Positions 45,740 through 53,442 are shown, counted from the stretch's first letter. The stretch is DNA of 64,000 nt from CBDBCU01 sp965242615 (GCA_965242615.1 CBDESR010000005.1:620001-684000); one strand, 5' to 3'. Made by a program: numbers and translations. The notes: generated by a model not told the origin, from the sequence alone.

Positions 45740-47029
45740 ATGATGCCGGCTTATGCCGTGATTGGCGGACAATGGGGCGATGAGGGTAAGGGCAAGGTGA
45801 TTGATTACCTGGCCGGGGGGGTGGCCGCCGTGGTTCGCTATGCCGGCGGGAATAACGCCGGCCATACGGTAGTCAACGACCGGGGGGAGTTTCAGCTGCA
45901 TCTGGTACCCTCGGGCATTTGCTGGCCGGAGGTGTACGGGATTATCGGCAACGGCGTGGTGGTGGATCCGGAGGCGCTGCTGGGGGAGCTGCACGGCTTG
46001 GCGGAGCGGGATATTGACCTCAGCCGGCTGCGGGTCAGCGAGCGGGCTCATGTGATTATGCCGTACCATATAGTCCTGGACGGGCTGGAGGAGGCGGCCA
46101 AGGGGGAGGCGGCGATTGGCACGACGGGCCGGGGCATCGGGCCAACTTATGTGGATAAGGCGGCGCGCACCGGGATTCGGGTGGGGGATTTGCTGCGGCC
46201 GGAGTCGCTGCGGCCGCGTCTGGAGCAGGCGTTGGCGTTCAAGAACCGGCTGATTACGCAAATCTATGGCGGCGATGCGCTGGAGGTGGGGGAGGTTTTG
46301 GCGCAGGCGCTGGATTGGGGCAATCGGCTGCGGCCCTATGTGGGGGCAACGGAGCAGTTGGTGCAGGATTTGCTGGAGCAGGGGCGGAATGTGCTGCTGG
46401 AGGGGGCGCAGGGTACGCTGCTGGATGTGGACCATGGCTCCTATCCTTATGTTACTTCGTCGTCGCCGTCGATTGGGGGGGCTTGCACCGGGTTGGGGTT
46501 GAATCCGCAAGCCGTGACTGGCGTGTTGGGGGTTTATAAAGCCTATTCCACGCGGGTCGGCGGCGGGCCGATGCCTACGGAATTGGACGATTCGACCGGC
46601 GTGGAATTGCGGGAGACGGGGCAGGAGTATGGGGTTACGACCGGCCGGGCGCGGCGGGTGGGCTGGTTTGACGGGGTGGCGGGCCGCTATAGTCAGCAGA
46701 TTAACGGTTTTACCGGGATGGTGCTGACCCGGCTGGATATTCTGGACGGGTTTGACACGGTTAAGATTTGCGTTGGGTATCGGGTTGAGGGGCGGGAGGT
46801 GAGTCGGTTTCCGTCGGATACGCGGGTTTTGGAGCAGTGCGCGCCGGTGTATGAGGAGCTGGCGGGTTGGGCGGAGCCGACGGCGCGGGTGCGGGAATGG
46901 GCGGATTTGCCGGGGAATGCGCGGGCGTATGTGCGGCGGATTGAGGAGTTGGTGGGCTGCCGGGCGCAGTTGATTTCGACGGGGCCGCGGCGGGAGGAGA
47001 CGATTTTGGTGGCGCCGGTTATTGGGTAG
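45740..47029 (+). CDS. purA: Adenylosuccinate synthetase
   Basis: 429 residues from the ATG at 45740; a second ATG follows at once, and AAGGGGGGA provides the ribosome site. It converts IMP, aspartate and GTP to adenylosuccinate, the first committed step to AMP. The signature opening GGQWGDEGKGKVIDYLAGG holds the catalytic Asp. GGNNAGHTVV, GTTGRGIGPTYVDKAARTGI and EGAQGTLLDVDHGSYPYVTS follow. The C-terminal GPRREETILV is also standard. The gene stands directly after a structured leader with a terminator. Its codons are strikingly G- and T-ending compared with genes such as recR. Confidence 0.97.
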   Translation: MMPAYAVIGGQWGDEGKGKVIDYLAGGVAAVVRYAGGNNAGHTVVNDRGEFQLHLVPSGICWPEVYGIIGNGVVVDPEALLGELHGLAERDIDLSRLRVSERAHVIMPYHIVLDGLEEAAKGEAAIGTTGRGIGPTYVDKAARTGIRVGDLLRPESLRPRLEQALAFKNRLITQIYGGDALEVGEVLAQALDWGNRLRPYVGATEQLVQDLLEQGRNVLLEGAQGTLLDVDHGSYPYVTSSSPSIGGACTGLGLNPQAVTGVLGVYKAYSTRVGGGPMPTELDDSTGVELRETGQEYGVTTGRARRVGWFDGVAGRYSQQINGFTGMVLTRLDILDGFDTVKICVGYRVEGREVSRFPSDTRVLEQCAPVYEELAGWAEPTARVREWADLPGNARAYVRRIEELVGCRAQLISTGPRREETILVAPVIG

Positions 47030-47035
47030 GGGATT

Positions 47036-47257
47036 ATGGAGCAGAGCAGGCAGTTCGGGATTTATCTTAATCCGGCGGAGGGGTTGGCGGTGCGGATTAG
47101 TTCGCCGTATTGGTGGCCGGAGGCGCCGCAGTGGGTTTTTTTGACGGGGGAGGTGAATGCGAGTTTGCGGCGGGTGCGGGAGTTGGCAGGGGAGCGGGGG
47201 TTGAGCGCTGAGCCGGAGGGTATTGGGTGGGGGCGGATGCCGTTGGCGGGGGAGTAG
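47036..47257 (+). CDS. Small protein downstream of purA, unknown
   Basis: 73 residues (MEQSRQFGIYLNPAEGLAVR... to ...GWGRMPLAGE), six bases after the purA stop and directly before a good terminator, so it is in the purA transcript. It shares the G-rich codon style of purA. I recognise no family; it contains a Trp-rich patch (SPYWWPEAPQWVFL). Confidence 0.55.
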   Translation: MEQSRQFGIYLNPAEGLAVRISSPYWWPEAPQWVFLTGEVNASLRRVRELAGERGLSAEPEGIGWGRMPLAGE

Positions 47258-47267
47258 TTGATTTGGG

Positions 47268-47298
47268 GGCGGGTTCTTGAGGGAACCCGCCTTTTTTT
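47268..47298 (+). terminator. Rho-independent terminator of the purA operon
   Basis: GGCGGGTTC with its exact complement GAACCCGCC, a 6-base loop, then seven T's. Confidence 0.9.
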
Positions 47299-47309
47299 GT
47301 TGGGGCGGT

Positions 47310-47690
47310 TTAGGAGTTGGCAGCGGCGGGTTGGGGGAGGAGGTCGCGGAGGTCGATGTCTAGTTTTTGGTGGAGGGCGTTGGCGATTTGGGGGGTGATT
47401 TCCTGCTGGCCGGCGAGGATGGCGGCGGCGAGTTCCCGGCTGCCGAGGGCCGGGAGGAGGTCGTCGAGGGTCATCAGGGCTTGGTCCATACGGAACTCGA
47501 GGGCGGCCAGGGGGGTGGGCAAGGGGATGGGGTAGTGGATGTCCTCGTAGGCTTCGACGACGGCGACCAAGGCCCGCATTTCGTCCCTTTCCGGGGTGCC
47601 GGGTTTGGAGTCGAAGAGTTCCCAGATGCGGGCCAGGGCGTGGTCGAGATCCGCATCGTTTTCGAGGGGCGGGAGTTGGATTTTTGCCAT
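47310..47690 (-). CDS. higA: HigA-type antitoxin, module 1
   Basis: 126 residues from the ATG at 47690, just two bases after the toxin stop. HigA-type features are a start with a charged helix (LDHALARIWELFDSKPGTPE), the EAYEDIHYPIPLPTPLAALE segment, and a helix-turn-helix made by LDDLLPALGSRELAAAILAG and QEITPQIANALHQKLDIDLR. It would bind and neutralise the toxin and repress the operon. The HTH half is nearly identical to that of module 2, while the N-terminal part that should contact the toxin differs. Confidence 0.9.
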   Translation of the reverse strand: MAKIQLPPLENDADLDHALARIWELFDSKPGTPERDEMRALVAVVEAYEDIHYPIPLPTPLAALEFRMDQALMTLDDLLPALGSRELAAAILAGQQEITPQIANALHQKLDIDLRDLLPQPAAANS

Positions 47691-47692
47691 GG

Positions 47693-47986
47693 CTAGACCT
47701 CCAGGGCGTTGATGCGGTCGTACTGGGCGTGGGTGCCGACGAAGCGGATGAAAACTACTTCGTCGGTATAGTCGATGCGAACTACCAAGCGGTACTGGTT
47801 GCCGCGGATGCGAAAAACTGCCTGGTTGTGGCTGAGGATGCTGGCGTCGGCGTAATGGGAGCGTACTTCGGCCGGGGTGGTCCAGTGGACCCGCCGAACG
47901 GTGCGGTACCATTCGTCGAGGGCGGGTTCGGCGTCCCGGTGGCGTTCCCAGAATTCGCGCAGGGTTCTTTTGGATAGGATGTGCAT
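47693..47986 (-). CDS. higB: HigB-type toxin (mRNA interferase), module 1
   Basis: 97 residues with the HigB pattern MHILSKRTLREFWERHRDAE, then WTTPAEVRSHYADASILSHN, FRIRGNQYRLVVRIDYTDEV and the strongly conserved end VFIRFVGTHAQYDRINALE. RelE-superfamily toxins of this type cut mRNA on the ribosome. The toxin gene comes first, as usual for hicBA-inverted or higBA order. Its promoter box lies inside the stop region of module 2. Confidence 0.92.
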   Translation of the reverse strand: MHILSKRTLREFWERHRDAEPALDEWYRTVRRVHWTTPAEVRSHYADASILSHNQAVFRIRGNQYRLVVRIDYTDEVVFIRFVGTHAQYDRINALEV

Positions 47987-48020
47987 AGGCTCCGGTCAGG
48001 GGTTTCTGGGGATGGGGGGG

Positions 48021-48033
48021 ATTATACTATAAC
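48021..48033 (-). promoter_or_regulatory. Promoter/operator of HigBA module 1
   Basis: ATTATACTATAAC. On the minus strand this gives a TATAAT box inside the near-palindrome TTATA-G-TATAA, about 36 bases upstream of the toxin start. The identical 13-mer and the following GGGGCGGGTTGGGGG precede module 2. Confidence 0.6.
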
Positions 48034-48398
48034 GGGGCGGGTTGGGGGAGGAGGTCGCGGAGGTCGATGTCTAGTTTTTGGTGGAGGGCTGCGGCGATTT
48101 GGGGGGTGATTTCCTGCTGGCCGGCGAGGATGGCGGCGGCGAGTTCCCGGCTGCCGAGGGCCGGGAGTAGGTCGTCGAGGGTGAGATGCCATTGGTCAAT
48201 CCAGAATTCGAGGGCGCCCAGGGGGGTGGGCAGGGGGATGGGGTAGTGGATGTCCTCGTAAGCGAGGATGAGTTCGACCAGGAGGTCGTGTTCGGCGTCC
48301 TCGGGGGTGCCGGGTTCGGAGTCGAAGATTTCCCAGAGGCGGTCGAGGGCGCGGTCGTAGTCCTGTTCGGTTTGGAGGGTTTGCCATTGGGTTTGCAT
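48027..48398 (-). CDS. higA: HigA-type antitoxin, module 2
   Basis: 123 residues from the ATG at 48398. The C-terminal half (LDDLLPALGSRELAAAILAG; QEITPQIAAALHQKLDIDLR) is almost the same as in module 1. The N-terminus is different (MQTQWQTLQTEQDYDRALDR) and would give a different toxin fit. The stop codon lies within the promoter box of module 1, so the two modules are packed head to tail. Confidence 0.9.
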   Translation of the reverse strand: MQTQWQTLQTEQDYDRALDRLWEIFDSEPGTPEDAEHDLLVELILAYEDIHYPIPLPTPLGALEFWIDQWHLTLDDLLPALGSRELAAAILAGQQEITPQIAAALHQKLDIDLRDLLPQPAPL

Positions 48399-48400
48399 TG

Positions 48401-48694
48401 CTAGACCTCCGCGGCGTTGATGCGGTCGTACTGGGCGTGGGTGCCGACGAAGCGGATATAGACTTCGCCCCGGTGATATTTCACCAGCACGATCAGGCGG
48501 TATTGGTTGCCTTTGATGTTGAATACTACGCGGTTGTTCCGGAGGATGCTGGCGTCGGGGTAACGGGAGCGGATGTCGGACGGGGTGGTCCAGCGGGCCC
48601 GCTGGACGGTGCGATGCCATTCGTCCAAGGGGTCGGCGGCATCCGGATAGCGTTCCCAGAATTCGCGCAGGGTTCTTTTGGATAGGATGTGCAT
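48401..48694 (-). CDS. higB: HigB-type toxin (mRNA interferase), module 2
   Basis: 97 residues, a clear paralogue of the module 1 toxin with the same beginning (MHILSKRTLREFWERYPDAA) and end (YIRFVGTHAQYDRINAAEV). The centre differs (RYPDASILRNNRVVFNIKGN; IVLVKYHRGEV). All three toxins of the window keep the same length and the same RFVGTHA-YDRI tail. Confidence 0.92.
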   Translation of the reverse strand: MHILSKRTLREFWERYPDAADPLDEWHRTVQRARWTTPSDIRSRYPDASILRNNRVVFNIKGNQYRLIVLVKYHRGEVYIRFVGTHAQYDRINAAEV

Positions 48695-48727
48695 AGGCCT
48701 CAGCCGGAGTTTCCGGGTGTTGGGGTG

Positions 48728-48740
48728 ATTATACTATAAC
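48728..48740 (-). promoter_or_regulatory. Promoter/operator of HigBA module 2
   Basis: ATTATACTATAAC, identical to the box before module 1, about 34 bases ahead of the toxin start. As in module 1, it carries a TATAAT on the minus strand within a near-palindrome. Confidence 0.6.
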
Positions 48741-48824
48741 GGGGCGGGTTGGGGGAATGGGGGCAAGGGCCGGGGATAGCGATATTCGGCGAAGCGGCGA
48801 TGGCGGCTCAGGCAAAGGGAGGTG

Positions 48825-49952
48825 TTACGGTTCGGGCCAGCCGGCGGGGGGTTCGCCGGCGGCCAGGGCGGCGGTGATTTTGGCGGCGGCTTCGGGAGTA
48901 ACCCATTCCCGCCAAAGGGTTGGGTAGTTGTTCAGCCACCAGAGGGCGGTGTCGTTAAGGTCAGCCCACGGGTTGGCGTGCTGCCAGCGGGTGGCGGGTT
49001 TAAGGGCCGCGTCGATATTGAATTCCCACTTACGCAGCATAGCCGCTATTTCTGGGTACCGGCCGGGCAGTCCGGCATTGACCCCGATAACGATAGTAGC
49101 GTCCTGATAGGCGCAAGCCCTGGTGGTGAGCCAGCAGGAATCGCGGTATGCCGGCTCCTCAAGGCGTACTAAATCGAGCAGCAGGGGCGGGTCGTTAGTT
49201 CCCCATTGGTAGCCCAGCCAGGGTTGACGCCGGGCGTAGGCGTCGTAGAGGTCGGCGTTTAAGGCGGCGGCATCGTCGGGGTGGATGATTTGGATATGGT
49301 CGGCCAAGCCGTAGCCATAAACTTGCGCGGCGTTCACTTCCGCGCAGGGCCAACCGATAACGCAGGACATCAGGCGCGCTTTGCCGGCGGTTTCGGGGGT
49401 GGCGAATAGGGCTTGGTAAAAGGGATTGCGGAGGTCAGCGATATGGTCTAACTCGGGATACTGCTCTTGCAGGTAGGCCGGAATGACGAAGGCGGACTGC
49501 CAGTCGCGGCTGAGGCTGGCGCCGAGGGAGATGACTTCGCCGGCTTGGGTGGCTTCCTGCCAGATTTCGGACTGGTTGGGCAGCCAGACTTCCATCAGCA
49601 CGTCGATGTCGTCCCCCCGCATAAAGTAGAACAAAGGATGAGCAGCGCCGAACCGGACGGAGGTGGAGTAGTCGTAGCCTTTTTCGACGATATATTGGGC
49701 GATGCGGTTTTGGAGTTGGGCGGAGTTCCAGTTGAGGTCGCCGAAGGTGATAGGTTCTTTTGGCGCTGGGGGAAGTACCGGGATTATTGGGGCTGGCTCC
49801 GGGGTTGGCGTTGAAGTAGGGGTAGGCACTGGCGCTGGAGGGGCAGTCGGCGCTATAGCCGTGGCGGTGGGTTCGGGCTGCCGGCAGCCGAGGGCCGCGA
49901 GCAAGGCTACCGCTAGGCAGATGCAGGGCAAAAGGCTGCGGAGGGGGGGCAT
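48825..49952 (-). CDS. Glycine betaine/choline-type (OpuAC) substrate-binding lipoprotein
   Basis: 375 residues. The signal peptide MPPLRSLLPCICLAVALLAA ends at LGC with a lipidated Cys near residue 23. A Pro/Thr-rich spacer (about 24-65) leads to the OpuAC fold, opening ITFGDLNWNSAQLQNRIAQY and VEKGYDYSTS. Other landmarks are FYFMRGDDIDVLMEVWLPNQ, AFVIPAYLQEQYPELDHIAD, and LNDTALWWLNNYPTLWREWV. Such proteins bring quaternary amines or similar solutes to an ABC importer, and aromatic residues form the binding cage. No permease or ATPase is adjacent, so it is an orphan here. An IS5 remnant lies just upstream. Confidence 0.88.
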   Translation of the reverse strand: MPPLRSLLPCICLAVALLAALGCRQPEPTATAIAPTAPPAPVPTPTSTPTPEPAPIIPVLPPAPKEPITFGDLNWNSAQLQNRIAQYIVEKGYDYSTSVRFGAAHPLFYFMRGDDIDVLMEVWLPNQSEIWQEATQAGEVISLGASLSRDWQSAFVIPAYLQEQYPELDHIADLRNPFYQALFATPETAGKARLMSCVIGWPCAEVNAAQVYGYGLADHIQIIHPDDAAALNADLYDAYARRQPWLGYQWGTNDPPLLLDLVRLEEPAYRDSCWLTTRACAYQDATIVIGVNAGLPGRYPEIAAMLRKWEFNIDAALKPATRWQHANPWADLNDTALWWLNNYPTLWREWVTPEAAAKITAALAAGEPPAGWPEP

Positions 49953-49985
49953 GGGTATGGCACTCCTGGCGGGGTGGGAGGTTAG

Positions 49986-50222
49986 GGCGTGTGGACAATT
50001 ACTTTCCTTTGGGCTATACTATAGTAGCAGTATCTGGTGGAAAACGATTTCAGCGACTTGAAACAGTTCCGGGGCATTGCTTGCCGCTAGGCTAAACTGG
50101 CAGCCAGTTACGCCGGAATGGTTAGCCTAGTCGCTTGGCTCCTGAGAACGAAGCCGAACCAGCGGCAGGCAGCGGAGTATCCAAAGGCCACGGCGGTTGC
50201 CTGAGTCTATTGTCCACACGCC
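49986..50222 (+). mobile_element. Internally deleted IS5-family element
   Basis: Terminal repeats GGCGTGTGGACAAT (49986-49999) and its complement (50209-50222) are exact, and TTAG flanks both sides as a 4-bp target duplication. Inside, 50037-50204 encodes the end of an IS5-type transposase (VENDFSDLKQFRGIACR, an internal TAG, then AKLAASYAGMVSLVAWLLRT). The front of the gene is gone, so the element cannot move on its own. Confidence 0.75.
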
Positions 50223-50293
50223 TTAGATTCCTCCCTGCGGTCGGAAGGACCTAGCTGGTTGGCGGCCGCTTTTCAGCATACTACAGAATAACC

Positions 50294-50327
50294 AATACGC
50301 CCCGGCATTGGAATGCCGGGGCGTATT
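50294..50327. terminator. Strong hairpin between IS5 remnant and the GlcG-like gene
   Basis: A perfect 16-bp stem, AATACGCCCCGGCATT with its complement and only GG between. It lies 24 bases past the stop of the minus-strand gene that ends at 50351, with TTTTG on the plus side. It is probably the terminator of the aldolase/GlcG operon. Confidence 0.75.
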
Positions 50328-50350
50328 TTGCTGGGGTGTAGGGTCGGGTG

Positions 50351-50764
50351 TTAGAGGTTCAGGGCTTCGAGGCCGACGCGGGCCAAGTCCTCGTCGGATT
50401 GGCCGCTGGGGTAGCCGCCGACGCCGATGCCGCCGAGGATGACGCCGTCTTTGATGATGACGAGGCCGCCCTGGCCGTGGGTGAGGTTGGGGTCGCCGAG
50501 TTCGCTGATGCTGCGGCCCTGGCCGTGGAGGCGGGCGGCGTGGTCGCCGGTGTTGAGGCCCATAACGGCGGCGGTGTACGCCTTGCGGAGGGCGTGGCGG
50601 CGGCTGAACAGGCGGAGGTTGTCCATTTTGGCGTAGGCTTCGAGGTTGCCGGTGGCGTCGACGATAGCCATAGCGACGGGGGCGTCCGGGGTTTCCTGGG
50701 CTTTGGCCAGCATGGCGGCCATAGCGGCTTGGACTTGGGACAGTTTCAAGGCGGGTTCGGGCAT
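50351..50764 (-). CDS. GlcG/HbpS-family (DUF336) heme-binding-like protein
   Basis: 137 residues. It shows the family pattern: an N-terminal helix (LKLSQVQAAMAAMLAKAQET), VAMAIVDATGNLEAYAKMDN, SRRHALRKAYTAAVMGLNTG, and the Gly-rich end GGLVIIKDGVILGGIGVGGY followed by SDEDLARVGLEAL. Members bind heme or small molecules and often accompany catabolic genes for glycolate, propanediol or aromatic acids. It follows the HpcH/HpaI aldolase by 39 bases in the same direction, suggesting a joint role in degrading an organic acid. No catalytic residue is assigned. Confidence 0.88.
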   Translation of the reverse strand: MPEPALKLSQVQAAMAAMLAKAQETPDAPVAMAIVDATGNLEAYAKMDNLRLFSRRHALRKAYTAAVMGLNTGDHAARLHGQGRSISELGDPNLTHGQGGLVIIKDGVILGGIGVGGYPSGQSDEDLARVGLEALNL

Positions 50765-50803
50765 TGTTTTACCTCCGGTTGAATGGATTTGGGGTTACAA
50801 GGT

Positions 50804-51595
50804 TCAGGCTTGGAGGGCGGTTTCGACGCGGCGGCGGAAGTCCTCGGCGCCGAGGCGGAGCAGTCCCCAAGCGGAGACGGTTACGAAGTTGGCGCCGAGT
50901 TTGATGAATTCAGCGATGCCGGCGGCGTCAGCCGGGTTGTTGCCGCCAACACCGACATTTTTGCCGGCGGTGCGGATGCGGGGGATGGCGTCGGCCATTA
51001 CTTGGCGGACTTGGGACTGGGGCGGGAAACCCATACTCTGGCTGAGGTCGCCGGCGGCGACATGGAGGACATCGACGCCGGGGACGGCGGTTATGTCATC
51101 CAGGTTGGCTACGGCGGCTTTTTCCTCGACCATGGGGATGACGAGGATTTGGGAGTTGACCCAACTGGTGGATTGGTCGCGGGTTACGCCGATGCCGTAG
51201 TCGTGGGGGCGGCCGCCGCCCATGCCGCGGTGGCCGTCGGGATGGTAGCGGGCGGCTTGGGCTACGGCGGCGGCTTGGGCTACGGCGGCGGCTTGGGGTC
51301 CGCTGTTGACATGGGGGACGATGATGCCCTGCAAGCCGCGGTCGAGGAAGCGGAGGATGGTGGAGTCGTGGTGGTTGGGGATGCGGGCAATGGGGGTGAT
51401 GTGGAAGGATTCGGCGGCGCGCACCATATTTTCGACCTGGTCGAGGTGCATCGAGCCGTGTTCGCAGTCAATCATTACGAAGTCGAAGCCGAGGGCGCCG
51501 AAAATTTCGACGGTGTCCGGGGCGTAGCGGGTGATGATGGCGCCGAATACGGTTTCGCCGGCGGCTAGTTTGGCTTTGGTGGCGTTGGTTTGCAT
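50804..51595 (-). CDS. HpcH/HpaI-family aldolase
   Basis: 263 residues. The TIM-barrel family features are FGAIITRYAPDTVEIFGALG, MIDCEHGSMHLDQVENMVRA (metal-site Glu and catalytic His), PIARIPNHHDSTILRFLDRG, GIIVPHVNSGPQAAAVAQAA, and a C-terminal SQSMGFPPQSQVRQVMADAI. Enzymes of this type split 4-hydroxy-2-oxo acids to pyruvate plus an aldehyde using a divalent metal. It contains a six-residue tandem duplication (AVAQAA twice) coded by an 18-bp repeat at 51251-51297, just before RYHPDGHRGMGGGR. The GlcG-like gene is downstream in the operon. Confidence 0.9.
   Translation of the reverse strand: MQTNATKAKLAAGETVFGAIITRYAPDTVEIFGALGFDFVMIDCEHGSMHLDQVENMVRAAESFHITPIARIPNHHDSTILRFLDRGLQGIIVPHVNSGPQAAAVAQAAAVAQAARYHPDGHRGMGGGRPHDYGIGVTRDQSTSWVNSQILVIPMVEEKAAVANLDDITAVPGVDVLHVAAGDLSQSMGFPPQSQVRQVMADAIPRIRTAGKNVGVGGNNPADAAGIAEFIKLGANFVTVSAWGLLRLGAEDFRRRVETALQA
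51251..51297 (-). repeat. 18-bp tandem repeat in the aldolase gene
   Basis: Unit ggcggcttgggctacggc, two full copies and a partial third. It duplicates AVAQAA in the protein without changing frame. Confidence 0.85.
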
Positions 51596-51738
51596 TGGGG
51601 GTACTGCTCCCGGTTCGGATGGATATGGGGCTGGGTTCAGGGGGGATTATAGGGCGTTTGGGGGATGGCGGCAATGGGGGGATTTTTTGCCCGGGAAAGG
51701 GAAGGCAGATGGTCAGGATGTTGGGGAAAGAGATGGGG

Positions 51739-51744
51739 TATAAT
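51739..51744 (+). promoter_or_regulatory. -10 box of HigBA module 3
   Basis: TATAAT about 32 bases before the toxin start. An AGGAGAGAG ribosome site lies at 51759-51767. No clear -35 box is visible. Confidence 0.5.
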
Positions 51745-51775
51745 GAGGGCAAGTTTCAGGAGAGAGTAACGCCTA

Positions 51776-52069
51776 ATGCGTATCTTTGTTAAAAGTACGT
51801 TGCAAGATTTCTGGGAACGCCATCCTGACGCGGAGGGGACGCCACGGCTTTGGTACAACCAGACCCAACAAGCGCGTTGGAATACGCCGGCTGAAGTAAG
51901 GGCGGACCATCCCACCGCCAGCATTCTCAGAAATGACCGAGTGGTTTTTCGCATAAGGGGCAATGACTACCGCTTGGTAGTCCATATCCTCTACCGGTAC
52001 GGCAGGGTTTATATCCGCTTCGTCGGCACCCACGCCGAATATGACCGCATCAACGCCCTGGAGGTGTAA
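51776..52069 (+). CDS. higB: HigB-type toxin (mRNA interferase), module 3
   Basis: 97 residues on the plus strand, the opposite orientation to modules 1 and 2. It shows the family pattern MRIFVKSTLQDFWERHPDAE, TPAEVRADHPTASILRNDRV, FRIRGNDYRLVVHILYRYGR and the end YIRFVGTHAEYDRINALEV. It is a typical toxin and more distant from the other two than they are from each other. Confidence 0.92.
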   Translation: MRIFVKSTLQDFWERHPDAEGTPRLWYNQTQQARWNTPAEVRADHPTASILRNDRVVFRIRGNDYRLVVHILYRYGRVYIRFVGTHAEYDRINALEV

Positions 52070-52071
52070 CA

Positions 52072-52458
52072 GTGGTAATCCAACAGAAGGAAGCTATCCT
52101 TACCGACGCCATTCTTACCGAGGAGGAGTACCGGCGGGCGGCGGAGCGGATTTGGGAGCTGTTTGACGCGGAACCCGGGACCCCGGAAGGAGAGGAATTC
52201 GAGGCTTTGGCGGCGCAGGTCGAGGCTTATGAGGAAATTCATTATCCGATAGAACCGCCGCCGCCGGGGACTTGTATCCGGGTGCGGTTGGAGGATTTGG
52301 ATCTATCGGAGGAGGCGCCGGTTTCCGTGATTGGCAGTCGGGCGGCGGTGACGGCGGTGCTGGCCGGGGAGCGGGAGCTGACGCCGCTGATGGCGGCGGA
52401 TTTGGCGGAGTGGCTGATGATTCCGATGAATTTGCTGCTGCCGGGGGGCAAGGGGTAA
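52072..52458 (+). CDS. higA: HigA-like antitoxin, module 3
   Basis: 128 residues from a GTG two bases after the toxin stop. The N-terminal half fits the antitoxin pattern (EEYRRAAERIWELFDAEPGT, then EAYEEIHYPIEPPPPGTCIR). The second half is a degenerate helix-turn-helix (APVSVIGSRAAVTAVLAGER, then ELTPLMAADLAEWLMIPMNL) that still aligns with LPALGSRELAAAILAGQQEI of the other modules. A terminator follows. Confidence 0.85.
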   Translation: MVIQQKEAILTDAILTEEEYRRAAERIWELFDAEPGTPEGEEFEALAAQVEAYEEIHYPIEPPPPGTCIRVRLEDLDLSEEAPVSVIGSRAAVTAVLAGERELTPLMAADLAEWLMIPMNLLLPGGKG

Positions 52459-52499
52459 GCCAGCCGCCTTTGCCGGGGGTAGTTGCGGTTAAAGGAAAA

Positions 52500-52524
52500 G
52501 CCCCGGCTTTGGGAGGGCCGGGGC
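52500..52524 (+). terminator. Terminator after HigBA module 3
   Basis: GCCCCGGC with its complement GCCGGGGC and a 9-base loop, followed by GGTTGTTTTTGG. Confidence 0.7.
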
Positions 52525-52553
52525 GGTTGTTTTTGGCGCGGGGCGGCTTGGCA

Positions 52554-53294
52554 CTAAAGGGCGAACTCGAGGACGTCCTTGTATTTGCGGTAGCAGGAAC
52601 GGCAGGCGGGCTTTTCCATAGTGGAGTCGTTTTCGTTGCCGCAGAGGTGGCAATACTCCTCCGCGTACTCCGGGTTCTTAAACCGGTTCCATACTTGGTA
52701 GCAGCGATTGCAGTAAGGGCCGGGGTAGATAAAAGACACGGTAGTTCCGCAGCGGATGCAGAAAGCGGAGGTGGGTATCCCGAATGTGGGTTCGGGTTTG
52801 CTTGGGGCGGCTTTCGGGGCGAGCCGGGTTTTGGCTGCCGGGGCGGGTTTGGCGGTTGCGGCTTTGCGAACTTCACTGTTTTTCGCAATCCGCATCGCAT
52901 CAGCGAGAACTTTGTCGTAAAGCTGCCGGTCATCTTTGGCGGATACGAGTATCCCCATTTCGTCGTTACCCTCGGAGAAATCATAAAGATTCATCGAGGT
53001 CACCAAGGCTACCTGCTCGTTAAGGTAGCATTTGGCGTGGAGGTAGCGACTGAACTTGACTTCGACGGAAGGCAGGGTTTTGAGCCAGTCCCACTCTTGA
53101 GGCCGCAGCTCCTCTTTTCCGTAGATTACGGATATGCTCAATTCCGAACCGGAATCGGCCCGGGCAACCAGCCGTTCCTTGATTTGCCGGTCAACCTTGA
53201 TATAGGGGCTGATGAGGAGAAGTTGCTGCTTGGCGTCCTGGATGATGTTCTGGAGACCGGCAGCGATTTCTTTGGTGGTAAGGAAGTCGGCCAT
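52554..53294 (-). CDS. Phospholipase D-like protein with C-terminal zinc ribbons (short form)
   Basis: 246 residues. The first 125 residues are a PLD-type half: IAAGLQNIIQDAKQQLLLIS, then one HKD-like motif, LHAKCYLNEQVALVTSMNLY (His-x-Lys, with Asn/Glu at the usual acidic place and the later Ser/Asn). A basic Ala/Lys/Pro linker (about 145-170) leads to a four-CxxC zinc-ribbon module: CIRC, CNRC, CHLC and CRSC, ending YRKYKDVLEFAL. With a single HKD it should act as a dimer, as in the PLD-type nucleases Nuc and BfiI. Nucleic-acid cleavage with ribbon-guided binding is inference. The longer paralogue lies 148 bases upstream on the same strand. Confidence 0.8.
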   Translation of the reverse strand: MADFLTTKEIAAGLQNIIQDAKQQLLLISPYIKVDRQIKERLVARADSGSELSISVIYGKEELRPQEWDWLKTLPSVEVKFSRYLHAKCYLNEQVALVTSMNLYDFSEGNDEMGILVSAKDDRQLYDKVLADAMRIAKNSEVRKAATAKPAPAAKTRLAPKAAPSKPEPTFGIPTSAFCIRCGTTVSFIYPGPYCNRCYQVWNRFKNPEYAEEYCHLCGNENDSTMEKPACRSCYRKYKDVLEFAL

Positions 53295-53442
53295 AGATAG
53301 AGATTCCCTCGGCTACGGGTTAAGGGGTTGACGCGGCTAATTGCTCGCGGCGGGTAGTGTAGCAAACTGCGGCGGCAACCGCAACCGGATTTGGCGGAGT
53401 TCTTAAAGGGCGTCAGTAGTTGGTGCTGGGGAAAATGCCGGT

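Noticed and set aside
50087..50089. The TAG inside the IS5 transposase remnant as a recoded amber codon
   Set aside because: The gene is already truncated at the front. In homologues this position is commonly Tyr (TAC), so a point mutation explains it.
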